Source: Ligula intestinalis | Lineage: Eukaryota > Platyhelminthes > Cestoda > Diphyllobothriidea > Diphyllobothriidae | NCBI GenBank assembly: GCA_036362985.1 | Contig: JAYGXS010000004.1 | Span: forward strand, 5,962,670 to 6,026,669 | DNA: 64,000 bases | Reading direction: 5' to 3' | Shown: positions 33,525 to 45,149 of the stretch, piece by piece | Layout: every line of letters starts with the position of its first letter | How positions within the stretch are numbered: position 1 is the stretch's first letter | The notes under the pieces: model-generated | Told to the model about the DNA's origin: nothing | What the model saw: the letters and a program-made list of their open reading frames with translations, nothing else | Database searches by the model: none | Translations under genes and position numbers: made by a program

Positions 33525-36500
33525 CAGTATAAAGTGAATTGGCAACAGATAGACGAGATAAACTACGAAGATTGCCAATTTTCACAGCAACTATTCGGTG
33601 GCCCACAAAGGTGGCAGTTCTAAAACATTGTATTTACCAATCCAGACCCATTGCAATAACCTGAATCATGTGTTGCGTGGTGCCCAGTATCTTCGTGATT
33701 AGTTCACAACGAAAGGTTATACAACGGTCTTCAGGAGCGGGTTTTCGCCGCCGAGAACGTAACCAGAACCAGTCATACACCAAAGAAATACAATAGGCCA
33801 TCGAGCGCATCGCTGCGAGTCTTAACGTTGGAATTGCGTAGTAGTCGAGAAAATTAAGCATTGATTTAATTATTGTTAGCAGTTGGGTGTTGTGTATTGC
33901 ATACCGTGCCATAATTGTCCTCAAACGTGCAAGATACAGTCTAGATGCATGTATTGATCCCAAATGCACAAGCACAGGCACGCTGTAAGATGAAGCGATG
34001 CATTATCGCAAACGGCCTATGGAATTCGGGAGACCATTTTACTTTTGCAGCTGCATAGATAATCGTATATAGTGGAACCAAGTTAGGTCAAAGAATTATT
34101 GAAGCCTGACGCGCTGTTCAGAAGTCAGTCAATCAATTCATCAATCTGGCGTTAGCATACACATTCGTGGATTTAATTGGGCCTCTACTTCCTCCATTAT
34201 CGTTTCTTGTTTTGCTGCTGTGTTTATCTCAGAGAGCGGTTTCCAGTAACACTTAAAAATGCAGCCAAAGGAAGCTTTAATTCCATTTACTGGCTAAAAA
34301 TCTTCTATAATTTAATAAATACCTGATTAGCGTGACGTTTCACGCAATGAAGCAAAGTTTGCGATATTATAATGTATTTATAACCACATGTGGTAGCGGG
34401 AAGTTTAGATGAAATTTTATTTGAATGCATATTTGAACTTTGTGATTTTTTTGTTATTGGCCGTAATTTACTTCGCGCGTAACTTCTTACCTTCGACAGT
34501 ATCATAAAATGTATGTTTACAAACTTGATTTTACCTGTGCTGATATATTCAGTCTGTTTTTTTTCAATCATCAGTTCTTCATCACATTGTTAGTCACCTC
34601 GATTTCTCACGTTTTCGAAATTCATTTATTATTTCAAAGCTGCATAGGATGAGTTCATTTAAGAACGAGTGTTGCGTTACTGATGTGAGATATTTAAGCT
34701 AAAGTTCGAGCAGATTAAACGAAATACAAATTTTCGCGCTATTTTCATTTAGTAAAAATAATATTCAATTTTTCGGTCAATGGCACAAACTGCAAGCGGT
34801 TTCCAAAACATCTGGATGCTTTGATCATGTTGGAAAGTCTCAGTCGGCAGCCCTTAAACAAAAATCCACAACTTTGAGTTTGTGAAGCTGTTAACAAGCT
34901 CACATTAAGCCAATCATCACAAATCATATGACTGTGCATGTAGGACTAAAGGGTGGCTGAAAAAAACATATTTTTGACCCTGCTTTCTAGGACGGTTTGA
35001 CCAGAATAAACCCCAATTGGCTACTATACGTAGACCACCGCTTCAGAAATTGCCTGTATTATACCCCTGCGTGGTTTTTATTCAAGTCAGCGTTATTTCT
35101 TTTAAAACTTAACATAATGGTTTCTTAAGGAGGATCAAACTTGAAGATGGTGGTTCCTCACATGAGCTGCCAATTAAATACTTTAAGTATGCGTTGATTT
35201 AAAAAAAGATAACTTAGGAAGGAGTTTAATAGTCACTAATATATAAATGATTGCTGAGGGATTTTTTAGCGTATCGGTAGGTAGGCGTGTGAATGCGCCT
35301 CAATGCGCAGCCTGTAAAAAACCCCATGTGGCAAGCATGCGAACAGATTTTATTTAGTTGACGTCGATGATGACGTACATTTCAGTATTTTTTTCAAGGC
35401 GCATAAAAATAACATTTGTTTAACTTAGTTGCTGGCATATCGAGCCTGCTTAATTGTTTAACTCAAATGAAGGATATGCTTAAACCTTTTTAACTTGCGG
35501 TTTATTTTGACTCAACCATAAGTTGCACATGATTTCAACATCCCAAGCGAATAGGCAGTGTATTATGTATCTGAGACAAATCATACATCGTCTGCGTTAC
35601 TAAGGTGGAAGAACATATTTTAACTGGATATTTGCACTATAATTAGACTGTGTTTTACGAATAGGGTGCTCTTTAGACGGCTTTTACATAAACTCTACAT
35701 TTTCAATATTTTCAATGTTTTCATAAGAAGTGTTCCAAGCTTTAAAATGTCTTATATGATTTTCAAAAAAATTGGTCTTAGATAAGTCGCCATTATGCAC
35801 TAAGTTTGGCTTTTATAGGTGTGGTGAATATGGCAAATTTTCCTTAACTGCGGAAATTAAATATGCTTTGATTATGCTGTATGATGCTTAATATTACATC
35901 GTAGCTTGCAAACGCTTTCCAATCGAAGCATAAGTTGAATATAATGGTTAAAATTTGATGAAATAGTTCATATCGTAGGTTCATAGAACAAAGTTGGCAG
36001 GGCCTTCTTCTAAGGATCTGGAAATTCTGTGCGAGGTATATTGTAAATTCAAATGATATGAAACTATTGACACATAACTTACATTAAAGAAACTTCCTGA
36101 GGATGATTTAACGTGGGAAGTCGCAATAATTGTATTAAATATCTTATTTGAATACATTTAACGAACCAAAACGATAACATTGCAGCCTAAATTTTTTGGA
36201 TGCCTCTGTAAGAAAATTTCGAGCTTGAGATGCAGGAACTCAAAACTAACAACGGAACTATTGCTGACCACGCAAGACATCATGTGTCCAAATCGCAATA
36301 AGGTATATGTATGATCAACGATATATATCGCATATTGTGTGTTCTAGGACATAATGAGAGAGTACGGTGATCACGGGAATTAGAGGGTTATTTTCCTGAC
36401 CTTCAGGAATTTATATAGGAACCAATCTGCAAAGTATTTATAGTCTTTTATCTAGGCACGTCGATGACCGCAAGGTTGCTCATTAACGCTACCTCGCGAG

Positions 36501-36650
36501 TCCGGCGCTTGTTGTCACTAGGGAATAGGGTCGTCTCATCAGAGGAGGGGTTGATTTTGGCGTCGGAGTCATACGGGCCATTGATCGGGTTCACATTTTC
36601 CGTTGTTTATGCGTGCCTTCTTGGTATCCCGCCTACAAGCCAAGAACGGA
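33525..36650. other. unassigned AT-rich DNA
   Basis: No gene or repeat family recognised. The open frames 33634-33981 and 34305-34571 (both -) carry no motif. Confidence 0.4.
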
Positions 36651-36654
36651 AGGC

Positions 36655-36800
36655 ACTCTTAGAAGAAGAAAATTCATTTTCCCGACGTTTTGGAATCAGA
36701 CTGTCTATATGATGGCTGCATGATGGCAGGATACACATTGCGGACAATGCGGACGCGATCAATGATCGTTATCACCCCGATGCCTCAACCGCCTTTCTCC
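36655..36800 (-). mobile_element. PLE LTR-like arm remnant
   Basis: The minus strand reads GACAGTCTGATTCCAAAACG followed by TCGGG, matching the degenerate arm at 63070-63100 (GTCTGATTCCGAAACGTCAGG). The core halves are lost. It faces outward from the second arm at 37270-37410. Confidence 0.5.
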
Positions 36801-36869
36801 ACTCATGAGACGTGCCCAGGCCCTCATGAAAACAATCACAGAACCCACTGAGTAGTGTGGACACGCGAC

Positions 36870-37265
36870 CTTGCAGTGGTCGAAGTGCGACCATCGTAGA
36901 CCGAGGAACCTTAAAAGCCAAAAGGCTGTCACCCGAGGCATGGTATTCAGATGCCAACTCGGTCAAAAGGCATCTGGACCTGCCAGCGGCCTAAAAAGTC
37001 TTGCGCCATTACGTTGGAAAGAGCCCGGACGCAGCCAAATCCAACATAAAAATGGCAAGCAAACAGGAACCCACAACAAACTGGCTGGAAGCGGAGGCAG
37101 TGGTACCACGGCCCTCTACTGGGTGACAAGGCGGCATACTTATTACTGTTCATGTTCACCAGCCCCACGGACAGCTAAATCGCCTACACCAGTATCATTG
37201 CTCCTCCGACCCATCCGATCCCACTGCCAGCTAATTGCCCTCTTCCCCCACTTCCTCTTTTCGTT
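36870..37265 (+). pseudogene. possible PLE coding remnant
   Basis: Between the two arms. One block, GGAACCCACAACAAACTGGC, resembles the codons for G-T-H-E-L-L-E in the PLE at 44.8 kb (GGGACCCACGAACTGCTGGA), with frame changes. The plus-strand open frame 36871-37293 does not keep PLE motifs, so it is not a gene. Tentative, supported mainly by its place between two PLE arms. Confidence 0.35.
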
Positions 37266-37362
37266 TGATGTTTCTAATCTCTTGACAACCTGACGATTTC
37301 TGACAGTTGGTTGGCATTTGGCCACTATAATTCTCCTCCTTTTTGGTTGCTTTCTCATCTCT

Positions 37363-37402
37363 GCAGATGGACACCTGTAAGTGTTCGAAAGCTCAGGACA
37401 AT
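37363..37402 (+). ncRNA. PLE hammerhead motif with altered core
   Basis: CTGCAGA (37371-37377, one or two changes from CUGANGA), stem II GGACAC/GTGTTC with loop CTGTAA (five Watson-Crick pairs plus one G-U), GAAAGCTC (37387-37394), AGG. Stem III is AGCU, a perfect palindrome. UCU upstream pairs with AGG. The stem II sequence has changed in both strands relative to other copies while staying paired. Confidence 0.5.
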
Positions 37403-37404
37403 AA

Positions 37405-38530
37405 ATCAATTGATTTTGTGCTCCACCTACCGTCTGCTTCATCCATCTATAGATAAAACTGTTTCTCTTGAAAACTAAGAATATTAGTTTACATACCACC
37501 CCGACGATGCAAGCATCGTTTGACTCTGAACTTTGTGAAAAGTAAAAACTGGTGATTATGATCACTCTACCTTCTCAAATGTATACAGTATGGCCAGTGC
37601 TTCGCGCCTTATGCTGCAATTTGTGATAAACTGGTATTCGCACGAAAAACAGCATAAGTTAGGGTTTCAATATTGAAAATCGTGCAGTTTAGCTTCAAAT
37701 CCTATCTGTTAAATCTGGATGTCGGCCTTTTTTGAGCTTCTGTGTGATTTCTTATACAATTTATGCTGAAAAAGGGCTACATAAATACTATGCTTTTATT
37801 ATTGTGTTTGACTGCCTGTCTAAATTCAAATACAATTTATAAAAAATCCCTCAAATTATTCCTACTACTCGTTTAGCAGAAAATTACGCCTGCTTTAAAG
37901 TCAATACTGTAAGAAAGGACATTTTTCGTTTTAAAACAAAGTTTTCAAAAGGCCAAATAATTTTGAGATGTACTGACTGCTACACCTGAATGAAGCTCTC
38001 TAAAAAGGATGCTGTGTACGCTCTTTCTAAAATGGAAACGGAAAAAGTCACGAAGTCTCATAAAAATGTTGCAATATATGTGGATCATGTTATATAAATT
38101 GTAAGCAGCACTAATACATGTTCTGTCAATGAATGCCTCAAAGACGTAAAAAATTTCATAAGTAAATTGTCTAAGACCAAAGGATACCCATTCTTTAGAA
38201 ATTCACCCTAACAAAGACGTTTATTTCTTAGCAAATTATTAAAACGTTCCGTATTTTCGTGCATGTTTCCTATAAAATATATTTGAATTTATAAAAAGAC
38301 AGTGAAAATCAATAGTAAAATGCATTTTACTTAAGCAGTCAATTTTTCAGCATATACTTTATATAAGGGGTCAAAAGGAAGCTTTTTTAAAACTCAGCAT
38401 CACATGGTGAATCAAATGACTTGAGAAACGGCTTCACCATAATCAGTATTATAGTCTTACGCAATGGGCATAAGTGATATCAATAGTGCGCAAATGTCAG
38501 CATGTTACACAATTTTTCAGCCGTACTGTA
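37405..38530. other. unassigned AT-rich DNA
   Basis: No gene or repeat seen. Confidence 0.4.
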
Positions 38531-38535
38531 TATGA

Positions 38536-38784
38536 GCGACTGGTCCAAATGCCTGGGCAAGATACCTGGACGCATTTGCGGCAATCAAAAGGAATGAACT
38601 TGAGGACTCTGAGAAGTTACTGAACTCCATTGTTTCCGGCGTAATATTTCCGATGGAAGAAGAATTTAACAAACGGTTGTCCGTTCTGGAAGTGCAACTT
38701 ATGAAGACTTCCGGAGGGAAGGATGCGGATTATGGTATACAGTACGTCAAGAAACACTACACACATCGTCTAACTCGGAGGTAA
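38536..38784 (+). CDS. possible host exon (unidentified protein)
   Basis: An 82-codon open segment without an ATG at its start, with composition unlike the surrounding AT-rich DNA. It reads Y-L-D-A-F-A-A-I-K-R-N-E-L-E-D-S-E-K-L, V-S-G-V-I-F-P-M-E-E-E-F-N-K-R-L, and Y-V-K-K-H-Y: rich in Glu, Lys and Leu, with regular charged spacing suggesting helices. A good splice donor (CGGAG then GTAAAC) lies at 38780/38781 just before the frame's stop. A candidate acceptor is less clear: TTTTTCAG at about 38513-38520 is a fine acceptor but leaves a stop in this frame, and CAAG at 38558-38561 is weaker. I do not recognise the family. It could be one exon of a host gene or a processed fragment. Confidence 0.4.
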   Translation, partial: ATGPNAWARYLDAFAAIKRNELEDSEKLLNSIVSGVIFPMEEEFNKRLSVLEVQLMKTSGGKDADYGIQYVKKHYTHRLTRR

Positions 38785-38899
38785 ACACCTCATAGGTTAC
38801 AAACACAACTGATCCAGAAATCTATTCGAATGGATTCGAACGCACGGTAGCGGTGAAGATGAGGGAAAGTAGAAGGCAAACATTGGTACTCCCTCTTCA

Positions 38900-40300
38900 C
38901 AGCCAATGGCTATCCATCGTCCCCCCTACGAGAGTGCCGACAACCCCCACCCCCTCCTCCTCCATGAGTGGCCGAACGATTATAAACCGAAATTATGGCT
39001 AGCGGTTTCCAAGGGGAGACATTTTTCGGAGGCAACAGCTCAAATCAAGTCAAGTCATTTTTATTAAAGGAAATATAGGCAAACGCCTTTGAACTTCGGC
39101 TTGGTTCATAGTATTTAAGAAACGCATCACCAAAGCCGAGACTTCCAAAGAATTCATTGACAAAATTTCAGACGACTACTCGCTTGTTTTAAGTAATACA
39201 CTTCTATTCAGTTAGCACGACACAGCAGTGTAACTGATCAAGAAGAGCAGATAGTGAAAAAAATCCTAAGGCATGGCTCTTAATTCAAAATGTAATGTCA
39301 TTTGTTGGATTTTAGGAGAAACACCCTCCGAAGAATCAAACGAGGGGGAGACCTCAGAGCCACGAGAACGTCCCCAAGAACTAGATATTCGACCACGATA
39401 AGCCCTTTTTGAAGTGGGGCTGCTCATTAATTGGATTTGACTATCCAACAGCAAATATTGTGGCCCAAGTATCTGTCACCGACGACAGAACAATTATCAA
39501 TGGTCTGCAGCATATCCTGTCAAAATTGCAGCGCGGGATATGTTCCCGAAAAGTGCAAACGCCTCTGTACAAACCAAAACGAACATCAAGTGGCAGTCAA
39601 TGGTGGGTGCCCACAGATAACAAAAGTACGGTTTCGTCTTCGGTACTGTAAAAGTCATTGGCCGATCCAAATACAAGACTGCTAGACTGGCGCTCGAAAG
39701 GTGGTTCTCAGTATGCAAAATCAATAGAATTATTGACTAAAATCCGGCTCATAAGGCCCTTAGTCAACCCACACGTGACCGAAGGCGCCAACGAGTGATA
39801 TGAAGCTTCGTCAATGGCGGTCACCACTGCGGCAGAGGGTGGGGTAGGGGCAGTCATAGAGCACACTACTGACATGAATCGTCAACTCACCGGTGAGTCA
39901 AAACAAAGCGAACGTGTTTTGCACATGCCGCAACAGTGGATCCGCAAAATCGACTATAAGGGCAGGCCCCAGAGCAGTCACCCAGTGCATACGAGGCGCA
40001 AGCAGTCCTAGCGGTGTCAGCCACAGCTGTGCACGCGACAGAGAACGCACGAAACTGTCATCGGTCCCGTAGCACTCGCCCTCAACTGCACATGATGGGC
40101 ATGCGGAACCAACAGCGACAGCTTTAGCCAGGCAAGTGACAGAGGTTACACGGGATACTCTGCAGTCAACCACGAAGCGAATCAATGACCAGCAGGACGG
40201 CTTGGCTCTGTGTGTTAGGAACGCCTACAATACGAGCTAAATACCGAGACAAAACCACTCTCGGCAAACAGGATCGACTACCTCACCATTCTGAGGACAG
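38900..40300. other. GC-richer unassigned island
   Basis: Base composition is closer to that of the PLE pieces than to the AT-rich flanks. Several overlapping frames (39409-39651, 39431-39685, 39898-40185) have no motif I recognise. It may be part of an old mobile element. Confidence 0.3.
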
Positions 40301-40486
40301 ACGCCTTTAAACTGTCACAACAAATATAGTGTCGTCCATAAAGTCCTCTTCTTTTTCTCTTCATCCTCTTTAGGGGATCATGAACAGGAAAACTTTATCT
40401 GGATCTCGTATGATTATCCCTGCTCGTCTATATATGCCAATGAACAGACCTGCACTCACTACCACTGATAAACGATATCTGCTTAC

Positions 40487-40569
40487 AGACAACCGGATAT
40501 ACGAATATTTGTCATCGCGAAAACCATGGATAAGTATCTTTACGAGTGTTTTGATAACGGTTGCCATAC
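40487..40569 (-). CDS. possible exon with lipase-like HGF motif
   Basis: The minus strand reads T-L-V-K-I-L-I-H-G-F-R-D-D-K-Y-S, which resembles the strand and oxyanion-hole motif (K-x-x-x-I-H-G-F) of pancreatic-type lipases. A splice donor-like TCT then GTAAGC follows directly, and AAACAG lies just upstream as an acceptor-like signal. It is only about 27 codons, so this may be chance. Confidence 0.22.
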
Positions 40570-40619
40570 CTGTTTAACATGGCAGCTGTGAGAACTTTAA
40601 GTAGCGTAAAATTAGCCAA

Positions 40620-42325
40620 ATATCATAAAATATATTGGACTGATTACGCTCGTTAGGCACATTTCCTGTCAGTTTTAAATTATAAACAGCTGATGAAAAC
40701 AAATGTTTGCTGAGAAACAATCAGCATATATTTTGTGATATGATCAGCCACGTGGCAGTTTTTCCAACGTTTGATTACGAGTGATGGGGTGATTGATGCA
40801 AATCTGCAAGATGCATTTTTTTTCTAAAGTGGATTATATCTTGATAAGCCTTACGTGAATAGAAAGTGGATCCCTGGGAAATACTGTAATGCACAATGTA
40901 CTGATATGACTTAGCTACATAGTCTAATATAAATAGTACTAAGGTAAAACAGATGTACGTTAAAGGGTAAAAGGCGTAACCATCGTAATACTGGCTTCAT
41001 ATTTAAAGCCCAAACGGTATATGCCACAAAGTTCTGTTTCCGTACATTCTGGATGGACACAGATTAGATAAAGTTAAGTTAAAAAATAATATAAGTCAAA
41101 ATGCAATAAAAACGCAGCTAGAAAATAGGAAATAGGAAATAATGACCGGTTCAGAGTTTATTTTTCGGACAGCTTCTATATAGCACTCACCAGATAAGAA
41201 AAAAAGGAGACTAAAATTTATTCCTGATCGGTGGATCGTGTTTCCTATACTCTTTTTTTGACGCGGTAGATTACCACGCATGTTAAAAACAGATGAAAGC
41301 TTTCAGGAAATTCTCAACCACGCTGCGCAAATAGTTAGCTCAATAACACAAAGTAAGCGGTATTGAATTCGCATCAATAATCGCTCGTGCGTATGGGGAC
41401 ATGTTGCGCACGTCCAGGCAAATGTTTACGCTGCAAGATCCAACCGCGCCCCTACCGTGTTCTGCCTTTGATCTTCACACCGGAAGCAGGATAGTTAGAG
41501 ACAGAGGGTGCGGTGCATGCTAAAAATGTTTGCTACCTAGATGAATCAACTCACACGCAATTCACAGTCTCTGCGTCTTCCTCTTCTTTGAAGGTAAACG
41601 ACTTGCATTGGCAGAAAAGCGGTCGAACAAGCTGAGAGATCGTCAGCATTAATTGAATGAGGGAGGAGTGAGAAGTGCACTTTATCGTGGAAACCTCAAA
41701 AGATCTCCCACCAGCGGTAGCATCATATTAAGATGTGTACGAGCAAAATTGTTTCAACAAAGGTGCTTCACCCTTTATTTAACTCACAATTCACCCTTAC
41801 TTTAACTAACACACATACTTCCGGTGAAATTAATATGTAGAGTAGAAAATGATTTACGCTGCCGGTGGGAGGATCAAGAGGCATACCAGCTGTTTGAATA
41901 TTCTACCAAACACACTATCGAATACTGCTCATGCTTTAAAATTTACTTATTTTCCCCGTCCTTCGCCTGACCATACTTGCGATAGTACACCCTTGGAACT
42001 GGGTTCACTTACTTACATAAGGATTGAACCTTTACTTGACCGAAGCGAAAAAATTGAAACGACACTGTTCACACCTACAAAGCCTTTAATTTAGAGGGTT
42101 GCGTTAAGGCCCTTCAAAAATGCTGCCGATGTCTCTAATAATGGCTTTTTGCTGAAGTACGTCTGACCACTTTCGAATACTGAGAGATCCCAGATATGTA
42201 ACGCTTTTTTGCCCACCAGCATACCGAGAACTCGACCGCTGGCTTTTACAAGGTGCACCGTGTGCGTCACCGTGGCATGATGCAGGGACGTTACCTTATG
42301 CTTGATTAATTTAAGAGTATAATTG
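40620..42325. other. unassigned AT-rich DNA
   Basis: No gene supported. Confidence 0.35.
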
Positions 42326-42329
42326 CGCA

Positions 42330-42600
42330 ACTTTCCATCTCACCCTCTTCACACTCCCTATCCTGGGCGCAATGTCAAGGCAAATTCAAAACCACCAGAG
42401 ACGGTAGAAGACGCAGACCTACACACTGTTGGCCATCACGACCAGAAAAACAGGGCATGCCTACAGCCCTGAAAGTGTCATTAAGGCAACATTAAGAACG
42501 AACCTTTGCAGACTGCAGTTACGTTCGCCAGTCCGCCATTGTAGACTGCAGAGCACACGCTGGGCTGACCGTGCGATTTTATTAGCATTTTGAAGGCCCA
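42330..42600 (+). repeat. dispersed repeat R5, copy 3
   Basis: Third R5 copy (see 12700-13070): GGCAAATTCAAAACCACCAG followed by AGACGG, then an ACATTAAGAACGAACC block and CGCCAGTCCGCCA align with copy 1. Confidence 0.5.
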
Positions 42601-42711
42601 TGAATAATGGGCTTCTGTAAAATTACATCGTAAAAATCTTGCCATGCTATATAAACCTGACATGTAAAAAGTGGCTGCTTATCTTATTTTAATTCTAAAT
42701 ATTTTATTTAG

Positions 42712-43055
42712 GCATTTTGGCAGATTTGCTTAATTAAGCTGACCAAATTGTACCAATAAACTCGTACCATTGACGTAAGTCGAGTCCGCATAGCAGCAAA
42801 AGCCCTTACGCAGGCAATGATCTACCACTTGAAGACAACCGCCACGCCTTGCGCTGTAAGTCTTATCACATTTGCATCGATTTTACCCACCCAACTTTAC
42901 CTCTTGAAGGGAATCCACCATTATGGAACAACAAGTTTATTGCTTATTAGGATTTCCTTAGCAACCATCTAGAATCCAACACACGGAAGACTAGGTTGAC
43001 TTGATTATTTACGGGTATTTGGTAAATTTGCTTACTTAAGATGACCCAATTGATT
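42712..43055 (+). repeat. short direct repeat pair about 300 bp apart
   Basis: About 40 bp at 42712-42760 (TTTGGCAGATTTGCTTAATT region) recurs in diverged form at 43013-43055 (TTTGGTAAATTTGCTTACTT region), each followed by a CCAAATTG or CCCAATTG. The sequence between holds nothing recognisable. Confidence 0.45.
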
Positions 43056-44344
43056 TTTCTGCGCTGGATAACAGGGGAATAAATCATACACCACAAACAT
43101 TATAAAGAATTTAAATTAATAACAAATGATGTGCAGTACTGAATACGACTCAATATCAGTTTCGGTTGCACGAACAATCTATGCCTTTTGCCTCATCCAT
43201 TCCTCTTGACATGGTCATGACACTGACATCTTTTTAACGAGGAAGCGGGATTGGAGGCTGTGCAAGGTTACGGTCAATACATGCCAGTATTCCTGCAGGT
43301 CCGCTTAACCGAATCAACCTTGATGCTGAAGACAAAGCAGCTATGGTCGGAAACGACGGCCTATCTGAGAAAATTAATGCATCGCCAACCCAAGCTGCAT
43401 ATTTGCAAAACAGCTCTGATAATGATTAATAACGAATAATTAAATTGAATCCTATTTAAGATCACACCACTAAATATATCAATTATTGTGTTGTAGCTAC
43501 CTATTGCAAGGACACAATTAAGCATGTCCAGGGCATATTCTGACGGTATTAGCCTGAATAATGAGGTTTGCTCGGAAATGAGTGACCAACAGTATGTCTT
43601 AAATTTCAGTTACGTACTACTCATCTTTCAAAACGCAGTATTTTTCTGATAGAAAGTCAAATTGAATGGTTTTTATAATAGTGAGAAAAACTGATACAAA
43701 ATACTATATGTTAAGTCATTTTGAAAAGTAGTTATTATTTGTGAACTAAAGCAGGTCTGGAAGTATAAATAAGTGTGCTCGTAAAGAGTCTTATTGAATT
43801 TTTCAGAAATTTCCTAAGTTACACACCACCAGATATTGCCAGAAAGTAAAAGTCAGGTCAATTGTTACACGCCAACTGACCTTCGCTAGCAGAATATGGC
43901 AAATAAAAGCAAACAGATGGGGTAAAATAATTAAAGTCAGAAATCAAAATGTGAATACTGTTCTTCGGATTGCTTTGTGTGTCATTTTGAAGGCGGAGAA
44001 CGAATGGGGGCATCAACATTTGACAGCAGTGATAATGAAAAAGACCTTGGTTAATACGAGGAATGGTGCTGGGATAAACTATGTGACATTTTTCATAGAA
44101 GGCAGATTCTTTTTCGCTAAATGACTCGCAATGGCTATAAACAAAGTGACAATTTAATGTCACTCGAATACCAGCAAGAATCAGTTTGCAAGATATAGGA
44201 TTCATTATGCCATAAATGTGATCAGCTTTGAATTTCGTATCAAGAAAACGATAAAGATAAGGGGTTTAATGAACAATTTAATATTCAAGTTAATTTATTT
44301 CAGAAACATATGCAATTTAAGAACAACTTCTTTTCTAATAGTAG

Positions 44345-44603
44345 AAAATATGCGAGCTCAAGGAAGCAGTTCAAAAGAATAAGCTGTGATCACTGGAACA
44401 AGAGTTTTATTATCCTGAACTTGTGGATTCCCTCAGACATCCTTAGTGATGGGTGATGATAACATAGGCATGGTCATGCGCAGATGAGGTGGATACATGC
44501 ACAGGCTGCACGGTATTTAAAGTTCCTAGTGGTCATTTGCATGTGTGTGATAATTGTTCACTACAGTAGCCACCACTTGGATCTTAATTGATGCGGTACT
44601 GAC
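44345..44603 (-). mobile_element. PLE 3' LTR-like region
   Basis: Directly downstream (on the minus strand) of the PLE reading frame at 44604-45089 and homologous to the arms at 19.5-20.1 kb: the GTGCAGCCTGTGCATGT block, the CATGACCATG block, then AAGGATG, GGGAATCC, CACAAGTTCAGGATAATAAA. The hammerhead core is degraded (ACAAGUUC for GAAACGUC). This copy shows that the inverted arms at 19.5 kb really are the 3' ends of PLEs. Confidence 0.7.
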
Positions 44604-45089
44604 TTACGACTTCAAATTCGACTCACCAATTGCCATAACTGCCTTATCAGCGTCGGATGTGGACCTGATAATTGCGTGAAAATAATGCCTACTGCCGTCA
44701 CAGTGGTTGCTGCGCCCATTTCTTCCCATGTGACTGATTCTTTTGCTAAGGAAACTCCTTAGTTCACCGTATGGGAACGTCAAATCGTTGTGCTTGTTGA
44801 TGGACTGGGGGCCTGAAAACCCTGACTCCAGCAGTTCGTGGGTCCCACGGTTGTCACCTCTTGCGAGGATATCGGCCTCTTTAAACTTGAAAATATGTCC
44901 GGGTCACGTCAAATGATCTGCAACCTTTGAGATGGCGTCTTTCCTCCTCATTACCGCTGCATGCTCGGCCATTCGCCTCTAGAGTAATCTTCCGTTTTCT
45001 CCGACGTAGTTGCTTTGTCCAAGATTGCAATAGATCTGGTAAACGACTCCAACCATTTCATCTCGTGGCAGTGGGCATTTCGGTTTCAT
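44604..45089 (-). pseudogene. PLE GIY-YIG domain to C-terminus (subfamily 2)
   Basis: A 162-codon frame broken by two stops only. It reads V-V-Y-Q-I-Y-C-N-L-G-Q-S-N-Y-V-G (GIY-YIG motif), G-R-L-L, stop, R-R-M-A-E-H, H-L-T, stop, P-G-H-I-F-K-F-K-E-A-D-I-L-A-R, T-H-E-L-L-E-S, S-I-N-K-H-N-D-L, and ends A-V-M-A-I-G-E-S-N-L-K-S. These blocks match the GIY-YIG C-terminal part of PLE proteins in order. No RT is found above 45150, so it is a 5'-truncated insertion, as retroelement copies usually are. Its own 3' region follows without a gap. Confidence 0.85.
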
Positions 45090-45149
45090 GACCCAGTGCC
45101 TGTTGGTTGCTTCTGGCATATGCGCATATGCATAGTAAGAACAACGTCT

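Noticed and set aside
36530..36560. TCATCAGAGG (minus CUGAUGA) as a hammerhead.
   Set aside because: No GAAA or stem II downstream on the minus strand.
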